DNA of 36,592 nt. Origin: Bisporella sp. PMI_857 (taxonomy: Eukaryota; Ascomycota; Leotiomycetes; Helotiales; Helotiaceae). A program made the translations under genes and the position numbers. The notes under the pieces were generated by a model, which made no database searches, had not been told where the DNA came from, and was given only the letters and a program-made list of their open reading frames with translations. Where the stretch lies: positions 1 to 36,592 of the forward strand of contig JAJSPD010000170.1 of NCBI GenBank assembly GCA_021307315.1, read 5' to 3'. Positions within the stretch are counted from its first letter, which is position 1. Each line of letters opens with the position of its first letter. Of the stretch, positions 9,949 to 20,324 are shown in pieces.

Positions 9949-11070
9949 ACGTCCATCCCTGCGTGCCGAAAAACCGTGTGTGCCGAAAAAAATTATGGTT
10001 TAGGGGTCTAAATCTCCACCACATAAATATATAAAATTATAATTAGCTTGCTATTGTTCTTTAGCTATTTATATGCAAGGTCTCGACCCGTAGTCAGAAA
10101 AATACTACAGTTTGGCTATACTATCGATCGTCCTGTTAAGAGCGTCAAATGCTGCTATAGCTATTACCCCCTGCTTTATCATGACTATCGACCTGTCCCT
10201 GAAATTTGGGGCCGTAGCATAGGGCTTCTATTAAGTTCAAATATAGTTCCGAGGTTTGAAGACACAAAGCACAAGGAAACCTGCGTACCGGATTTATCCG
10301 GACAAAGAGGTAAGAACACAAAACGCTAAGCGAGGATTTGGCTTTCACAATGTCAACCTGACCTATAGGACGTGCGGGGTTATTATGCACTAACCAAAAA
10401 TTGTTAGTTCTTTTGATTGGAGGTACCCACCCGCGTGGCGATCTTGCATGAATTTGCGTGCCACAGCAGCCACAAAGCTGATGACGATTTCTTGCATAGT
10501 GTGAGGCCTTAGAGGTCAGACAAGACCGCTTTACAAGTATTGGGATAGTAAAAGCTCGATAGTGAAACTGTGGTAGAGAAAGTCTATTATGCTATAAAAG
10601 GAGACCTTTTACAAATCAGGCGTGAGAGCGACAATGCGAACGTGATTTTCTAGTAGAAGGGGTTCAGAGTGTGTAGGAGTGGCTATGGAACATAACTTAT
10701 ATGTAACGACGCAAGGAATCACGGGCTAGAATAGAGGCATATGGGAGTGCGTACAATAGGCTGATAGTGATTGCCTTATAGGTCTGCCTACGAAGATACA
10801 AAAACATGAGGAACAACGGTAGAGAGTGGGAGCAGGCCCTTTATATAGGCGACTCCAACTCTCCTCCGTATCGGCTCTGAAACCCCTCATACCCTTATCA
10901 TTACCCCTTGCTCCTGCATCATGGTCCGTGTCGCACTTTGAGCATACCGGTTGTTACATTATAAAAAATTATAAGAGATATCAAAGTGTGCACAGATTTT
11001 AAGATGCTTTAAGTCAAAGTGCTTATCATTTTTTCGGCACACCGATTTTTTCGGCACGCAAGATGGACGT
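9949..11070. mobile_element. non-autonomous pogo/Tc1-type element C, TA target duplication
   Basis: TIRs of about 48 bp, imperfect, at 9949-9996 and about 11024-11070: outer end ACGTCCATCC(C/T)TGCGTGCCG followed by a second GTGTGCCGAAAAAA unit. TA duplications at 9947-9948 and 11071-11072. Without the nested solo LTR it is about 860 bp and has no transposase. Related left-end sequence recurs at about 22805-22910, and the outer TIR motif recurs in the MITE 15990-16223 and at 33122-33153, so these share a mobilising enzyme by inference. Confidence 0.85.
10702..10958 (+). mobile_element. solo LTR (family L3) copy 1, 257 bp, target duplication TTATA
   Basis: Begins TGTAACGACGCAAGG and ends GCATACCGGTTGTTACA. 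Flanked by TTATA at 10697-10701 and 10959-10963. About 90% identical by eye to 19066-19325. Contains a CCCTTTATATAGG promoter-like box. Nested inside element C, so younger than it. Confidence 0.92.
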
Positions 11071-12180
11071 TAAGTACGCGCCTAATTTCTCCACAATAAA
11101 ACATGCTTCAGAAGATAACGAAAGGAATATCATTTTGGCCCTCCAGGCGATGCAAAACGACCCAAAGCTAAGCGCTCGAGCCGCAGGGAAGATCTATACT
11201 TGTGATCATCAGACGCTCAGTCGCCGAAGACGCGGTGTCAAACCACGACGCGATATTTCAGCCAATTCACGGAAACTGACCGACCTAGAGAAATCAGTGC
11301 TTGTTCAATATATACTCGACCTAGCTACTAAAGAATTTCCTCCCCGGCTATCTATTGCTGAAGATATGGCAAATCGACTACTTGCAACATGTGACAAGTC
11401 ACGCGTCGGTATACGGTGGGTTCTAACTTTGTCAAGCGCCGCCCAGAGCTTCGGACACGCTTCCAGCGCAAATACGACTACCAGAGAGCTAAGTGCGAAG
11501 ATCCAGAAGTTATTCGTGGCTGGTTTGAGCTTGTACGAAACACAATTGCGAAGTATGGAATCCAGGAGGCCGACATTTAAAACGACGAGACCGTGTTAAT
11601 GATGGGCGTTATCTCAACTGCAATGGTTGTAACAAGCTCAGAAAGACGTGCAAAAGCAAAAAGAGTACAGCTTGGTAATCGGGAATGGGTTACAGTAATC
11701 CAGGGTATTAATTCTCAAGGCCGGAATGTTTCGCCATTTGTGGTTGTTGCAGGGAAAAACCATCTTGTATGTTGGTATCAAAACAGCGGATTTTCACCCG
11801 ACTGGGTAATCGCTGTTACCAATAACGGTTGGACAACAAATGAAAAACGTCTGGATTGGATTCGGCATTTCGAGAAGCACACAAAGCCCGAACTATTGGT
11901 AGTTATCGCCTGTTGGTCCTTGATGGTCACGGGAGCCACCACTCGGACGAGTTTGAGGGGTACTGCAGGGAACACAACATTGTTACTCTTTGTATGCCGG
12001 CTCATTCTTCTCATATACTCCAGCCACTTGATGTTGGCTGTTTCAGCCCTTTAAAAAGGCATAGGGTCGGGAAATTGATGATATGATGCGAGCTCAGATT
12101 ACCCACGTTACCAAGGACGACCTTTTCCCTGCCTTCTTCACTGCATTTAATATTGCAATGACAGTGTGGGAACACCCGGG
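11063..12180 (+). pseudogene. pogo/Fot1-family transposase, frameshifted
   Basis: From 11063 the frame gives a Psq-type helix-turn-helix (DPKLSARAAGKIYTCDHQTL) and a CENP-B-like second helix-turn-helix (LTDLEKSVLVQYILDLA). A one-base shift near 11410 moves the sense to a frame reading SNFVKRRPELRTRFQRKYDY, then another change near 11575 at the first catalytic motif (ADI-stop-NDET, family YNFDETG, so the Y codon is lost). The DDE_1 core continues (VTVIQGINSQGRNVSPFVVV), shifts again near 11890 and ends with LLVLDGHGSHHS and HSSHILQPLDVGCFSPLK, the second and third catalytic blocks. The MDV start codons lie in the right TIR of element C, so the original N-terminus is uncertain. Homology fades near 12180. 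Confidence 0.85.
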
Positions 12181-12569
12181 TCGTAGTAATTACTTATGCT
12201 TTAACCTGAGGCCACGCACGCATGTGTTTCATGCGCAATGCTCGTTGAGGTTGGTGGATAAGTCTTCATTGTTGGTTCGTTCCTCTTGATTGTTGTAAGC
12301 TCTCGTTCTACGGGGTTGAGTAGGATCGAGGTCCCATGTCAGAAGATAAGTTACTCTTGGTAATATTGGGTGTGGCGCTACACTTTTTGACATCCCACGT
12401 TTCAGGTGCGGGTCACATGATAATAACTACACACAAATGGCTACTAACAGATAGAAAGAAACATTCGAGGAGGGCACCGAGGAGCTGGGCCCTGAGAGTA
12501 TGATCTCTACCCTTGATCTCAAGTTAAAAACGCCAACGCCTCCAAACTCCCGCCCGAGTACCGCTCAGC
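12181..12569. other. intergenic stretch, no gene recognised
   Basis: Remainder of the dead pogo element or older repeat sequence; no right TIR for the transposase at 11063-12180 could be found here. Confidence 0.35.
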
Positions 12570-12845
12570 TGTCGAATCAGGAACTATAGTTTGCCACTTA
12601 CTCTCCTTACGCGGCTCCTAAGAGCTGAGCCGTCATCATTCGTAATGACTTACGCACTCCACTTGCATATAAGAAGAGCTTGCTTCCTGTATGTAGAATA
12701 CTTCAGAGATCAATCGATCGTTCATTGCATACTTTGTGAACTCCCTGAATTGATATAGAATGAATAACAAGGAATACCAGAATCACACCAGCAAGAGCGT
12801 AGTTACAACTACTACGCCTTTTGCTACGTGATAGGTATTCCGACA
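12570..12845 (+). mobile_element. LTR (family L1), full length, 276 bp
   Basis: Starts TGTCGAATCAGG and ends GGTATTCCGACA, with a 5-bp inverted TGTCG/CGACA terminus and a GCATATAAGAAGAGC promoter-like box. The flanks TCAGC and ATATG do not match, so no target duplication is seen; it may have been left by recombination between different insertions. It defines the two broken halves at 4614-4845 and 5148-5235. Confidence 0.8.
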
Positions 12846-13024
12846 ATATGCAAACCATTTGCTAAGAGACGAAACCTTGGGCTCATGCTGTAGTCTTGCT
12901 AACATTTCTTTTGAGATGCGGACATCCCAGCCCGCCTCGCCAAGTACATTGCGGATTAGACCGCGCCTCGGTCGCTCCTAAAGGTTTAATGGAAGAGGCT
13001 TCCCCCGAGTCGTGCCTAAGAGCC

Positions 13025-13560
13025 AGCTTCTGAGCAGAATTGAAGCCTGACTTTATTGCCATATCTTTGCTGTAAATTATCGGCATTAGGAAAGACTTCT
13101 GCAAGAGCGTTCGTCATGCTTTTCTCGCGATCAGAGATAAAGGTAAATTGCTCGAAAGCAGTATGCGGAAAAGCTATTTTCAAGTGCTGTAAAAACCACC
13201 TCCACCACAGTTCGTCTTCAATAGGAACTAACGCCCAAGCTATAGGGAGTACGTGGTCGTTAGCATCAATTCCACAGCAAATCAACAAAATCATCCTATT
13301 CGAGACTTTGTATAAGTACCGTCGAGAGCATAGAATTGTCCCAAAGCTTTGCTTCCTATACGAGTTGCTTTCGGAGCGAAAAACACAGCTTGGAATTCTT
13401 TATCATCTCCAGTTTTGAGCACTCCAGAATTGCAGCGATTGGCAGCTTTGAAGCGTTCCATATACGCAGGAAAAAGAGCAAAAGAGGAGGCTTCGTCACC
13501 GTAAAGCTCTTTTAATACAGCTTCCTTCATGCGGTACGCCTGCAGATAGTTAGCGCCACT
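13025..13560 (-). pseudogene. MULE transposase fragment, same family as MULE 2
   Basis: Reads NYLQAYRMKEAVLKELYGDE at about 13557 and continues through AVFFAPKATR and FYALDGTYTKSR (first catalytic Asp) to a frame change near 13295, then MILLICCGIDANDHVLPIAW and FISDREKSMTNALAEVFP (second catalytic Asp). Compared with 30143-31773 about ten residues including the HCCQH region are deleted (PNADNLQQRYGNKVR). Both the N-terminal zinc region and everything past NKVR, including the catalytic Glu and SWIM finger, are missing. No TIRs. Dead fragment. Confidence 0.85.
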
Positions 13561-13768
13561 CTCCATCGATGACAAAAATATTCCGATCTCAGTTGATGTC
13601 ATTGTACAATCCTTTCTGTCGGCCATACATAGCACGGCTTCAGAGCGGACCGGAAGCCACAAAGATAACTGGGGGACACCAAAGATGATTTGTGATGGCA
13701 ACCATAGATAGATGTTGGTCTAATACTTGTGGGGGTTATCGTGTAGGCTGACGTTAATGGTGGAGGTA

Positions 13769-15625
13769 ACGTAAGTCGTGGCGTAACGCGGCAAGTGGCG
13801 TAACGCGGCACTTTTTACGGCACCACCATACAATTACCCATACAACTCAACCATGACGCGTCGAAAGAGCCTATTGACTAGAAATCGTGATATTCAAATA
13901 GATCAAGCTGTATTAGATCTACGATCTGGCAAATATAAATCTGCAAGGCAAGCAGAAATCGCCTTACAGCTTCCAAAAAGTTCTGTGACGCGTCGCGCTA
14001 ATAGAGGTTTGTCGCGGTCTCAAGCACGCCAGCAACAACAGAAGCTCTCGTACGCAAAGGAGAAAGTACTTCTTAAGTGGATCAAAGAGCTTACTGTCAG
14101 TGGCTATTCTCCAAAGCATCAATTGTTGAAAGAAATGGCCGAAGAAATTCGTACGAAACGCGTATCCAATTTAGACGACACGACTTTTTCTTCTATCGAA
14201 CTTCTTCCACGATTTTGTTTTGGCCAAGACTGGGTTCCACGATTCGTACAACGTCACGTACACTTTAAAGTTATAATTGGACGTCGTATTGAGTCCGTAC
14301 GAATGGATAGTGCTACTAAACCAGTCTTTAAAGCTTGGTTCGACGCGTATAATCAACTAGTACAAGGAAAGAAAATCTTGCAAAAGAACACATATAACAT
14401 AGATAAGTCTGGATTTTCGATTGGAACAATGGAATCAACTCGAGTAATTACTGATTCAAGCTTTCGTACGAAGTATTAAGCACATTCTAGCCGTCAGAAG
14501 TAGGTTTCAGTTGTAAAGTGCATTTGTGGTGATGGAACGAGTATTTCGCCACTCGTAATATTCAAAAGCAAAAACGTACTTTAAAGCTGGATTCCACACG
14601 AAGTACTTAACAGCTGGTATTTCTCAGCTAATAAAAAAAGCTGGACAAGCAATTTACATGGATTAGAGTGGTTAAAGCGTGTTTTTGAGCCAGCAACTCG
14701 TGCGAAAGCCAATAGTCAATATCGACTTCTTATTTGTAATGGCCACGATTTACATATCAGTGGAAACTTCATAGCTCACTGCTTTTTTAACAAGATCCTT
14801 CTTTTTATACTTTCACCTTATACTTCACACTTGCTTCAGCCACTTGACGTTGCGATTTTTGGCTTACTGAAAAAACGACTGACAGCAGGGCTTTTTTATT
14901 TGAACCAGGCTCAGCTCGTACGAATACAAAAGCATAAATGAATAGAAGCATATATTTAGACTCGATCAGAAATATTTGATACTTAACATATTGATTCTTC
15001 ATAGCGTAGAGCAAAGCTATTTCCATTCAACCCAAAAAGAGCACTTCGTACGATCGAAAAAGAAGTCACTCTCGAAGCGGAAACTTTAACTCAACTATCA
15101 ACGTACGATGCTTTTAATCAAGTATTTGTAAATAGCTCGCCTCTAGATGCGCAAAGCTTTCAGAAAGCAAACGAGCTTCTTTTATCAACAATTGAGCGTC
15201 GTACGATTCTATCAACTCTTGTTCGGGAGTATATCCGAAAATTGGCATTTGAAACAGAACAACTTTGCGCAAAGAGTATTGTTTACCAACACGATGCAAA
15301 TAACTTTCGATCAATTATAAAGAAGCGTGCGACTCGTACGAAAAGAAAAAGGGTCGTTTTGAAAAGTCAATTTTATATTTCTACGCCAGAATTACACAAA
15401 GCAGTAGTAGAAGCTGAATTAGACACAAAAAATCGAGCAAAGAAAAAAGTGAAAACCAAAGGCAAAAGTCGTTTGTACGAAGCTGAAAATGAGAAGGATA
15501 TTGAGGAAGAAGCTAGAGATAAATCAGAGAGTGAAATTGAGGACTGTATTGTAGTTGATGTTGAGTAATTAATATAATTGTATGGTGGTGCCGTAAAAAG
15601 TGCCGCGTTACGCCACGACTTACGT
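13769..15625 (+). mobile_element. pogo/Tigger-like DNA transposon D, RIP-inactivated
   Basis: TA duplications at 13767-13768 and 15626-15627. TIRs begin ACGTAAGTCGTGGCGTAACG and extend through GGCACTTTTTACGGCACCACCATACAATTA; the left TIR contains an extra 17-bp tandem copy of the GTGGCGTAACGCGGC unit (about 13781-13812) missing on the right. One transposase frame fills the interior. Confidence 0.9.
13853..15568 (+). pseudogene. pogo/Tigger-like transposase, one frame with seven internal stops
   Basis: A single frame of about 571 residues from ATG 13853 to TAA 15566-15568. Visible parts: Psq helix-turn-helix (residues 15-50), CENP-B-like helix-turn-helix (70-140), first catalytic Asp D184 in YNIDKSGFS, second block ICNGHD where the family has CDGH (catalytic Asp changed to Asn), third block HLLQPLDVAIFG, and a basic C-terminus (KRATRTKRKRVV, KKKVKTKGK) ending in an acidic tail. 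Internal stops occur at 14477 (family YQA, so CAA to TAA), near 14501 (QKW, TGG to TAG), near 14580, and four more between 14937 and 15005. There is no frameshift anywhere. All stops and the D-to-N change fit C-to-T transitions on one or other strand, the RIP pattern. Confidence 0.88.
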
Positions 15626-15627
15626 TA

Positions 15628-15989
15628 CGTTCACACGACCTAATACAACGCTTCCACAGTTGTAATCAGTATCAATCACAGCTTATATGAAATTGGTCAA
15701 TGAGATACGGATATTGGTAATAACGTATACAGTATATCCAAAGCCACTACCACATCGAAACCAGTCGCCTACTATTTGTCATTACCAATGCACAAGTATA
15801 TTGTCTCCATTATCAAGGGATCGTTAGTCCTCGTCGCGAAAGCTATCCACATCTTTTGGAATGAGCTGGCCCTCAATATCCAACCAGTAGGGTATCCGGA
15901 CACCGCCTCTGTAGACTACCGACCATCACGTCCATGGAGATCAGCAGTCGAATCACTTTATTGAGAATTAAATAGGAGGTCCTAGAGTA
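15628..15989. other. intergenic stretch, no gene recognised
   Basis: Flank of element D. Short frames without recognisable protein character. Confidence 0.35.
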
Positions 15990-16223
15990 ACGTCCTCCCT
16001 ACGTGCCGAGAAACCCACCGTACGAGAAATTAGACGAATTTCAAAATTCACAAATGGCTATATTAATAAGCATAGCGTAGTGAATCTATAGCTAAGTCTA
16101 AATTTAATAATATATTGTTTATGTTGCAGTTAAAGAGCATGTTGTAGAGAAGAGCTCGCTATCCCTGCGATCTTATTGGTCGTTCTCGGCACGGTGGGTT
16201 TCTCGCCACACAGGGACGGACGT
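15990..16223. mobile_element. MITE, 234 bp, pogo/Tc1-type, TA target duplication
   Basis: TIRs of about 38 bp: left ACGTCCTCCCTACGTGCCGA continuing GAAACCCACCG, right the inverse starting ACGTCCGTCCCTG. TA at 15988-15989 and 16224-16225. No coding capacity. The outer motif is that of element C; the inner GAGAAACCCAC is shared with the isolated end at 33122-33153. Confidence 0.88.
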
Positions 16224-16225
16224 TA

Positions 16226-16589
16226 ATCCAGTAAGCTCTCTAATGCGTTCTCAAGCTAAGGTCTAAACATAATCAGGGTTTATTAATGCGGCAGGTCTAG
16301 ACGGGTTGGGTTGCTCATGCATAGATCTTAAATATTGCTTTCGCTTCATAGCCTAGTCTACCTATCCTATAGTTTCGGTCTCCCTGAGTCGGAAGAAATC
16401 TGCCATTATGCCACTGTCCTATTATGATTATGTGTTCATATCCGTGCTACTCCTCCTATGAGCGATGCGGAATGCTCTGTGAAAGCTATAAGAAGTGCGG
16501 TGAGACCCTTCCAAGATATTCAAAATATCTCTAGGCCCAGTAAGCCGTGAGAAAACATGCATGATGCAATGGTCTGCGGCTTTCTGAGA
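16226..16589. other. intergenic stretch, no gene recognised
   Basis: Downstream side of the minus-strand orphan gene; nothing recognised. Confidence 0.35.
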
Positions 16590-17751
16590 TTAGTATAGTA
16601 TGCAGGGTCGAGTGGACAAAATACCTCCAAGATCACGGTCTTTTTCAGTCATAACCTTCCACCATTTTTTCCTAAGCAGATCCCAGACCCGTATCATGTC
16701 GTCCAAATCACTTTTTTGCAGATTATTATTGCTCTGCGCAAAAATGCCGTTTGTTCGGCATAATTTCCAGTTCCCATTTGTACTACCATCAAATCGAGCC
16801 TTACCTAGTAAAGCTCGATCCACTGTTGGCCCATGTAACCACGCCACCTGAACGGCGATGCATTCACCGGCAATCATAGACTCAATTGATAAAATACAAT
16901 AGGTCCAGATTCTCCACAGAGCTAGAGACATCCGATGATCCCCAATCTCGGAGGTCAAGAGAATTGCCCCTAGCATTTTAACATCGTATTGTCCTTCGAG
17001 ATAAAGCTTTCGAATACTCTCAATCCTGCACTCTTTCCCGGAGAGGTACGCAAGGGCCTCCCAGGCAGGGGGGTTTATCTTAAATATATTGCAATCAATT
17101 GCTCTCCAGAGCAGATCATTACCTACAGCGAATTGTGTCGTCCAGAAGTCAATCTCATCTAGATCGTCAGCCTGAAGGAGTGCGTCTTCCATGAAGTCCT
17201 TCAGTAGATTATCAACTATTGATGGTGTTCCCCTGTGATATGGAAATTCAACGACTGGAGATGTGTTTCCCTCATCTAAAGATCCACCGACTACTTGGAG
17301 AAGATCCTCCGCGCGCCAGTCTGTCCAACTGAGCCTAGGGAGGTGGGTAGCGTTCTTGATCGACTTCGTCCCGGCGAGTCGTTCTGTACATGCGAGCCCA
17401 GGTTCCCTGCAAGTTAAGCTATACGTAGTAGTTACAGCAAATAATCAGTAGCTTACCTGAGCCGGGTTGTGTTGGATTCGATTTTGATATTGGCAGTCTA
17501 ACAGGTTCTAGGTTATCATTGACGGATTTTGATACCGATGATTCATAAGGGGCCTTGATAGGCAGCAGATTTCCTGCCCATTTCGCCGAGGTGATGCTGG
17601 TCCAGAGCCTGTAGAGCCAGCTATAAGAGGGAGGCTTTTCAAATGTTGAGGTTTCGTTTGGCTTTGTTACTAGTGGAATATCATCGTACTCTGGCCCTTG
17701 GAGGAGGACAGGAAGTGGTCTGGAAATTGGTGGAAAGTCTGCTCTCACCAT
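16590..17751 (-). CDS. orphan protein, two exons, 362 aa
   Basis: Exons 17751-17457 and 17383-16590; intron 17384-17456 (73 nt, donor GTAAGC, TTAAC branch candidate, acceptor TACAG) joins in phase 1. The nearer CAG at about 17407 gives the wrong phase and early stops, whereas the chosen acceptor opens a continuous frame of 264 codons. No domain is recognised. Residues 1-100 are proline/serine-rich with W clusters (SWLYRLWTSI); the rest is helical with repeated LW and W-x-x-L features (DLLWRAIDCN, PAWEALAYLS, LALWRIWTYCI, RVWDLLRKKWWKV), possibly a helical-repeat fold. No signal peptide, no internal stop. Probably a lineage-restricted gene. It sits between a MITE and the transposon nest at 17972, yet looks intact. 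Confidence 0.65.
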
Positions 17752-18327
17752 CTTTAACCCTAGTCTCTTGGGGTGAAATTCAAATTAAAAGAAGGGGCGG
17801 AAGTCTATTTATTGCTGTTTGATTTACCTTGATAGCCTTTTTCGCCATAATGTCAGCAAGCGCGTTTCGGGGGCAGCTACGTGTAAGTTACAAATAATGT
17901 CATCCCTCAGCAAGCAGTCGCTTAGATAATCTTATAGGTTTTAACCGGTTTAGTTTTTAAAATGGTTTCTAACCGACATCCCTGGGAGGCGAAAATCCCG
18001 TGTCATATCATAACTTAGGAACTTCTCAACATTAATGGATAGTTTGTATATTAAACGCTCGAGTTGTTGTAGCACAAGGATTGTGATTTAGTGTAGACAT
18101 AAAATTTCATCGAAAAATCTTATTGTGGCTTATTTGACCAATTTCGAACCGGATTTTCTGCTTCGCTATTGACGCGTTCGTTGATTTTCTACGCTTTGGT
18201 AAATAGTTTCACCCCAGGTTAAGATAAGATAAACCCATTTGAATGCGTTACATTTTCAAGTTTTGTTCTGGGGAATTCGGTCTTCCATCGGGGTGGCAGT
18301 TAATATGGGAGTCTTGCAGACTACAAA

Positions 18328-18458
18328 TATGCCCGGCTACTGTTGCCGGGTTTGTAAACATCGTCAGCGATAATGCGGAGCCCCGGTCATTTTTGGCCTC
18401 AAGTGTCATCCATTTCCCCCTAACAAGCTTGCGAATTTGGCAACAGTAGCCGAGCATA
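18328..18458. repeat. internal hairpin repeat of family X, copy 1
   Basis: Arms TATGCCCGGCTACTGTTGCC (18328-18347) and GGCAACAGTAGCCGAGCATA (18439-18458), one mismatch, with a 91-bp spacer. Confidence 0.85.
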
Positions 18459-18999
18459 TCTCTTGTCCGCACCTCTTTTGTGCCTTTCCACCACATTACG
18501 TGTTGATTGAAAGGCCTGGAAAAGTACTTTCGATGGAAATTGATTAAGGGGCTTGCATTGCGTAGGGCTTAGGGCAAAATGAGACTACAAAGCGCGACGT
18601 ACCCAAAGAATAGTAAAAGCTGCTACCAAGGAATTTCCATTGATTACGATTAATTGAGCTAACGTATAAGTTTCCGACGACGACGACATACATACTGATC
18701 AGAGAACGAGATCCGAATTTCAAGATTTCAAGCATAGAAAATACAGTAGTATTCGAAATCGTCTTCAGTTCCCACTCAATGATTTGCCTTCGTACCTCTT
18801 AGCTTTGCTAAGAGAAGAAGGAGCTTCGAAAAGCTTACCGAAACCTTCCCGCACCGAATACTGGGTATAAGTTAAGCCGATCCGGCTCGACTTTTTAAAC
18901 CCTGCTAGTGCGGCGTTTTTTACGTCATCTATCTTATGTCGATGAACTTCCTTTACTGGGTTGACTTTGCCTACTCGGCTAATATTCTATATTTGTCTG

Positions 19000-19561
19000 T
19001 TTTATATTAGAAATGTAACTTATTCTCTTTCTATCCCACTCCTTAGTCCTCCTGCGCCTCAAACGTGTAACGACGCAAGGAATCACGGGCTAGAATAGAG
19101 GCATATGGGAGTGCGTACAATAGGCTGATAGTGATTGCCTTATAGGTCTACCTACGAAGGATACAAAAACATGAGGAACCACGGTAGAGAGTGGGAGCAG
19201 GCCCTTTATATAGGCGACTCCAACTCTCCCCCGTATCGGCTCTGAAACCCCTCATACCCTGATCGCCATCCCTTGCTCCTGTGCCATGACCTTCGTGCCG
19301 CACCTTGGGCATACCGGTTGTTACAAAACGTATAGTTCTCAGAAATCTGAGGAGCCGGACTTAGGGGAAATAATTCGTCGAGCACGACAAAGTAAGCTTG
19401 ATGATGCTGCTGATAGGCGGCTTGAGCTCCGAAGAGTGAGGGAACAACAAGAAATTGTCCGTGGAGACAAGTCGAGACTTAATGTTGGTATCACTTTCTG
19501 TGATACCTTTTTCGTATCGATGACTTGCAATAGCTTAAGTCGTTACCCACGGGGCACGTAG
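19000..19561 (+). CDS. short coding-like frame interrupted by a solo LTR
   Basis: If the LTR at 19066-19325 and one AAACG duplicate are taken out, a frame reads from about 19000 (RNVTYSLSIPLLSPPAP) across the target site into KSEEPDLGEIIRRARQSKLD and a charged helix (RRLELRRVREQQEIV), ending at a stop at 19559-19561. No family recognised; it may be a gene fragment carried by element F or a chance frame. Confidence is low because no start codon or splice site can be assigned. Confidence 0.3.
19066..19325 (+). mobile_element. solo LTR (family L3) copy 2, 260 bp, target duplication AAACG
   Basis: TGTAACGACGCAAGG to GCATACCGGTTGTTACA, flanked by AAACG at 19061-19065 and 19326-19330. Same family as 10702-10958. 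It sits inside element F, itself inside element A, so it is the youngest of the three. Confidence 0.92.
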
Positions 19562-19977
19562 CACCGCGATCTCAGCGCAGTGATATATGCTCGTTGCAGG
19601 TGGTTGACTTGTTCTTGATTGTTCTAAGTTACATCCTACGAGCGAGAACTTAAATACATTCAGGTGGTGGCCTGTGCGTCATAGGACATTCATATGACTT
19701 TATACCGACACTTAATAGTCTTGCTAGTATTGAGAAAAGCCGAGAGCTGTTTTCCAAGTCAAGGCATGGACCCTATCACTCCGTGTAAAGAAGGGAATGA
19801 ATCATATAGCAATATAGTCACGTTAATATGTCCTATTTTCGCTTCACGATCGCTTTTCTACATAGTTATAATCTTAATACCCTCAAGATTTTTAAAAGGC
19901 GCTATGGCTACTCAATCATAACGCCTTCTTGTAATAGTGCGAAGGCTTGGTGCGAGTCGCAGGCTAGCACTCTCGTT

Positions 19978-20202
19978 AATATTTGCGCCACACTTCTGAG
20001 ACGAACTAGTACTACCATGGCTAGCCAAACATGATGACCTGCATTAATTTTCTTCCCCTGCTCTGAGGGCTTTGCACTTACAGCGGCAAAACGTCGGCGT
20101 CAGAGAGCATGAAGTGGATGACAGGGTTGGACTAATGCAGGTCATCGTGCTTGGCTAGCCAAAATTGGTGCTAGTTAGTCTTAGAACTGTGGTGCAAATA
20201 TT
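19978..20202. repeat. long inverted repeat (foldback) inside element F
   Basis: Arms 19978-20046 and 20133-20202 (about 70 bp, roughly 85% complementary) with an 86-bp loop. The inner 28 bp are the best paired, TGGCTAGCCAA-R-C-R-TGATGACC against its inverse; the outer part repeats the sequence next to the right TIR of F. Confidence 0.8.
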
Positions 20203-20324
20203 AAAATCATTGAGTGGGGGCTGGAGCCGATTTCGAACACTACTGTAACAGAATTATCCCATGTTGAGATGTTTGCACCTAAGTAATATACTACGGGATT
20301 TTCGCCTCGCAGGGATGCCAGTTA

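Larger units (their letters stand above)
18744..20245. mobile_element. TA-flanked DNA element F nested in element A
   Basis: TIR begins CAGTAGTATTCGAAATCG on the left and is matched by CGATTTCGAACACTACTG on the right, with similarity over about 45 bp inward (CCCACTCAATGATTT). TA at 18742-18743 and 20246-20247. The sequence either side resumes the family X order seen in copy 2. It holds a solo LTR, a short open frame and a 69-bp-arm inverted repeat, but no recognisable transposase. Confidence 0.8.
17972..20322. mobile_element. non-autonomous DNA transposon A (family X), copy 1, split by a nested element
   Basis: Left TIR ACCGACATCCCTGGGAGGCG and GAAAATCCCGT after TA (17970-17971); right TIR inverse, ending GGGATGCCAGT before TA (20323-20324). 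With the 1502-bp insertion at 18744-20245 and its duplicated TA removed, about 847 bp remain, matching copy 2 (21108-22133) along their length. No transposase. An internal 20-bp inverted repeat is conserved in both copies. Confidence 0.88.

Noticed and set aside
12565..12850. Target duplication around the L1 LTR
   Set aside because: TCAGC and ATATG do not match.
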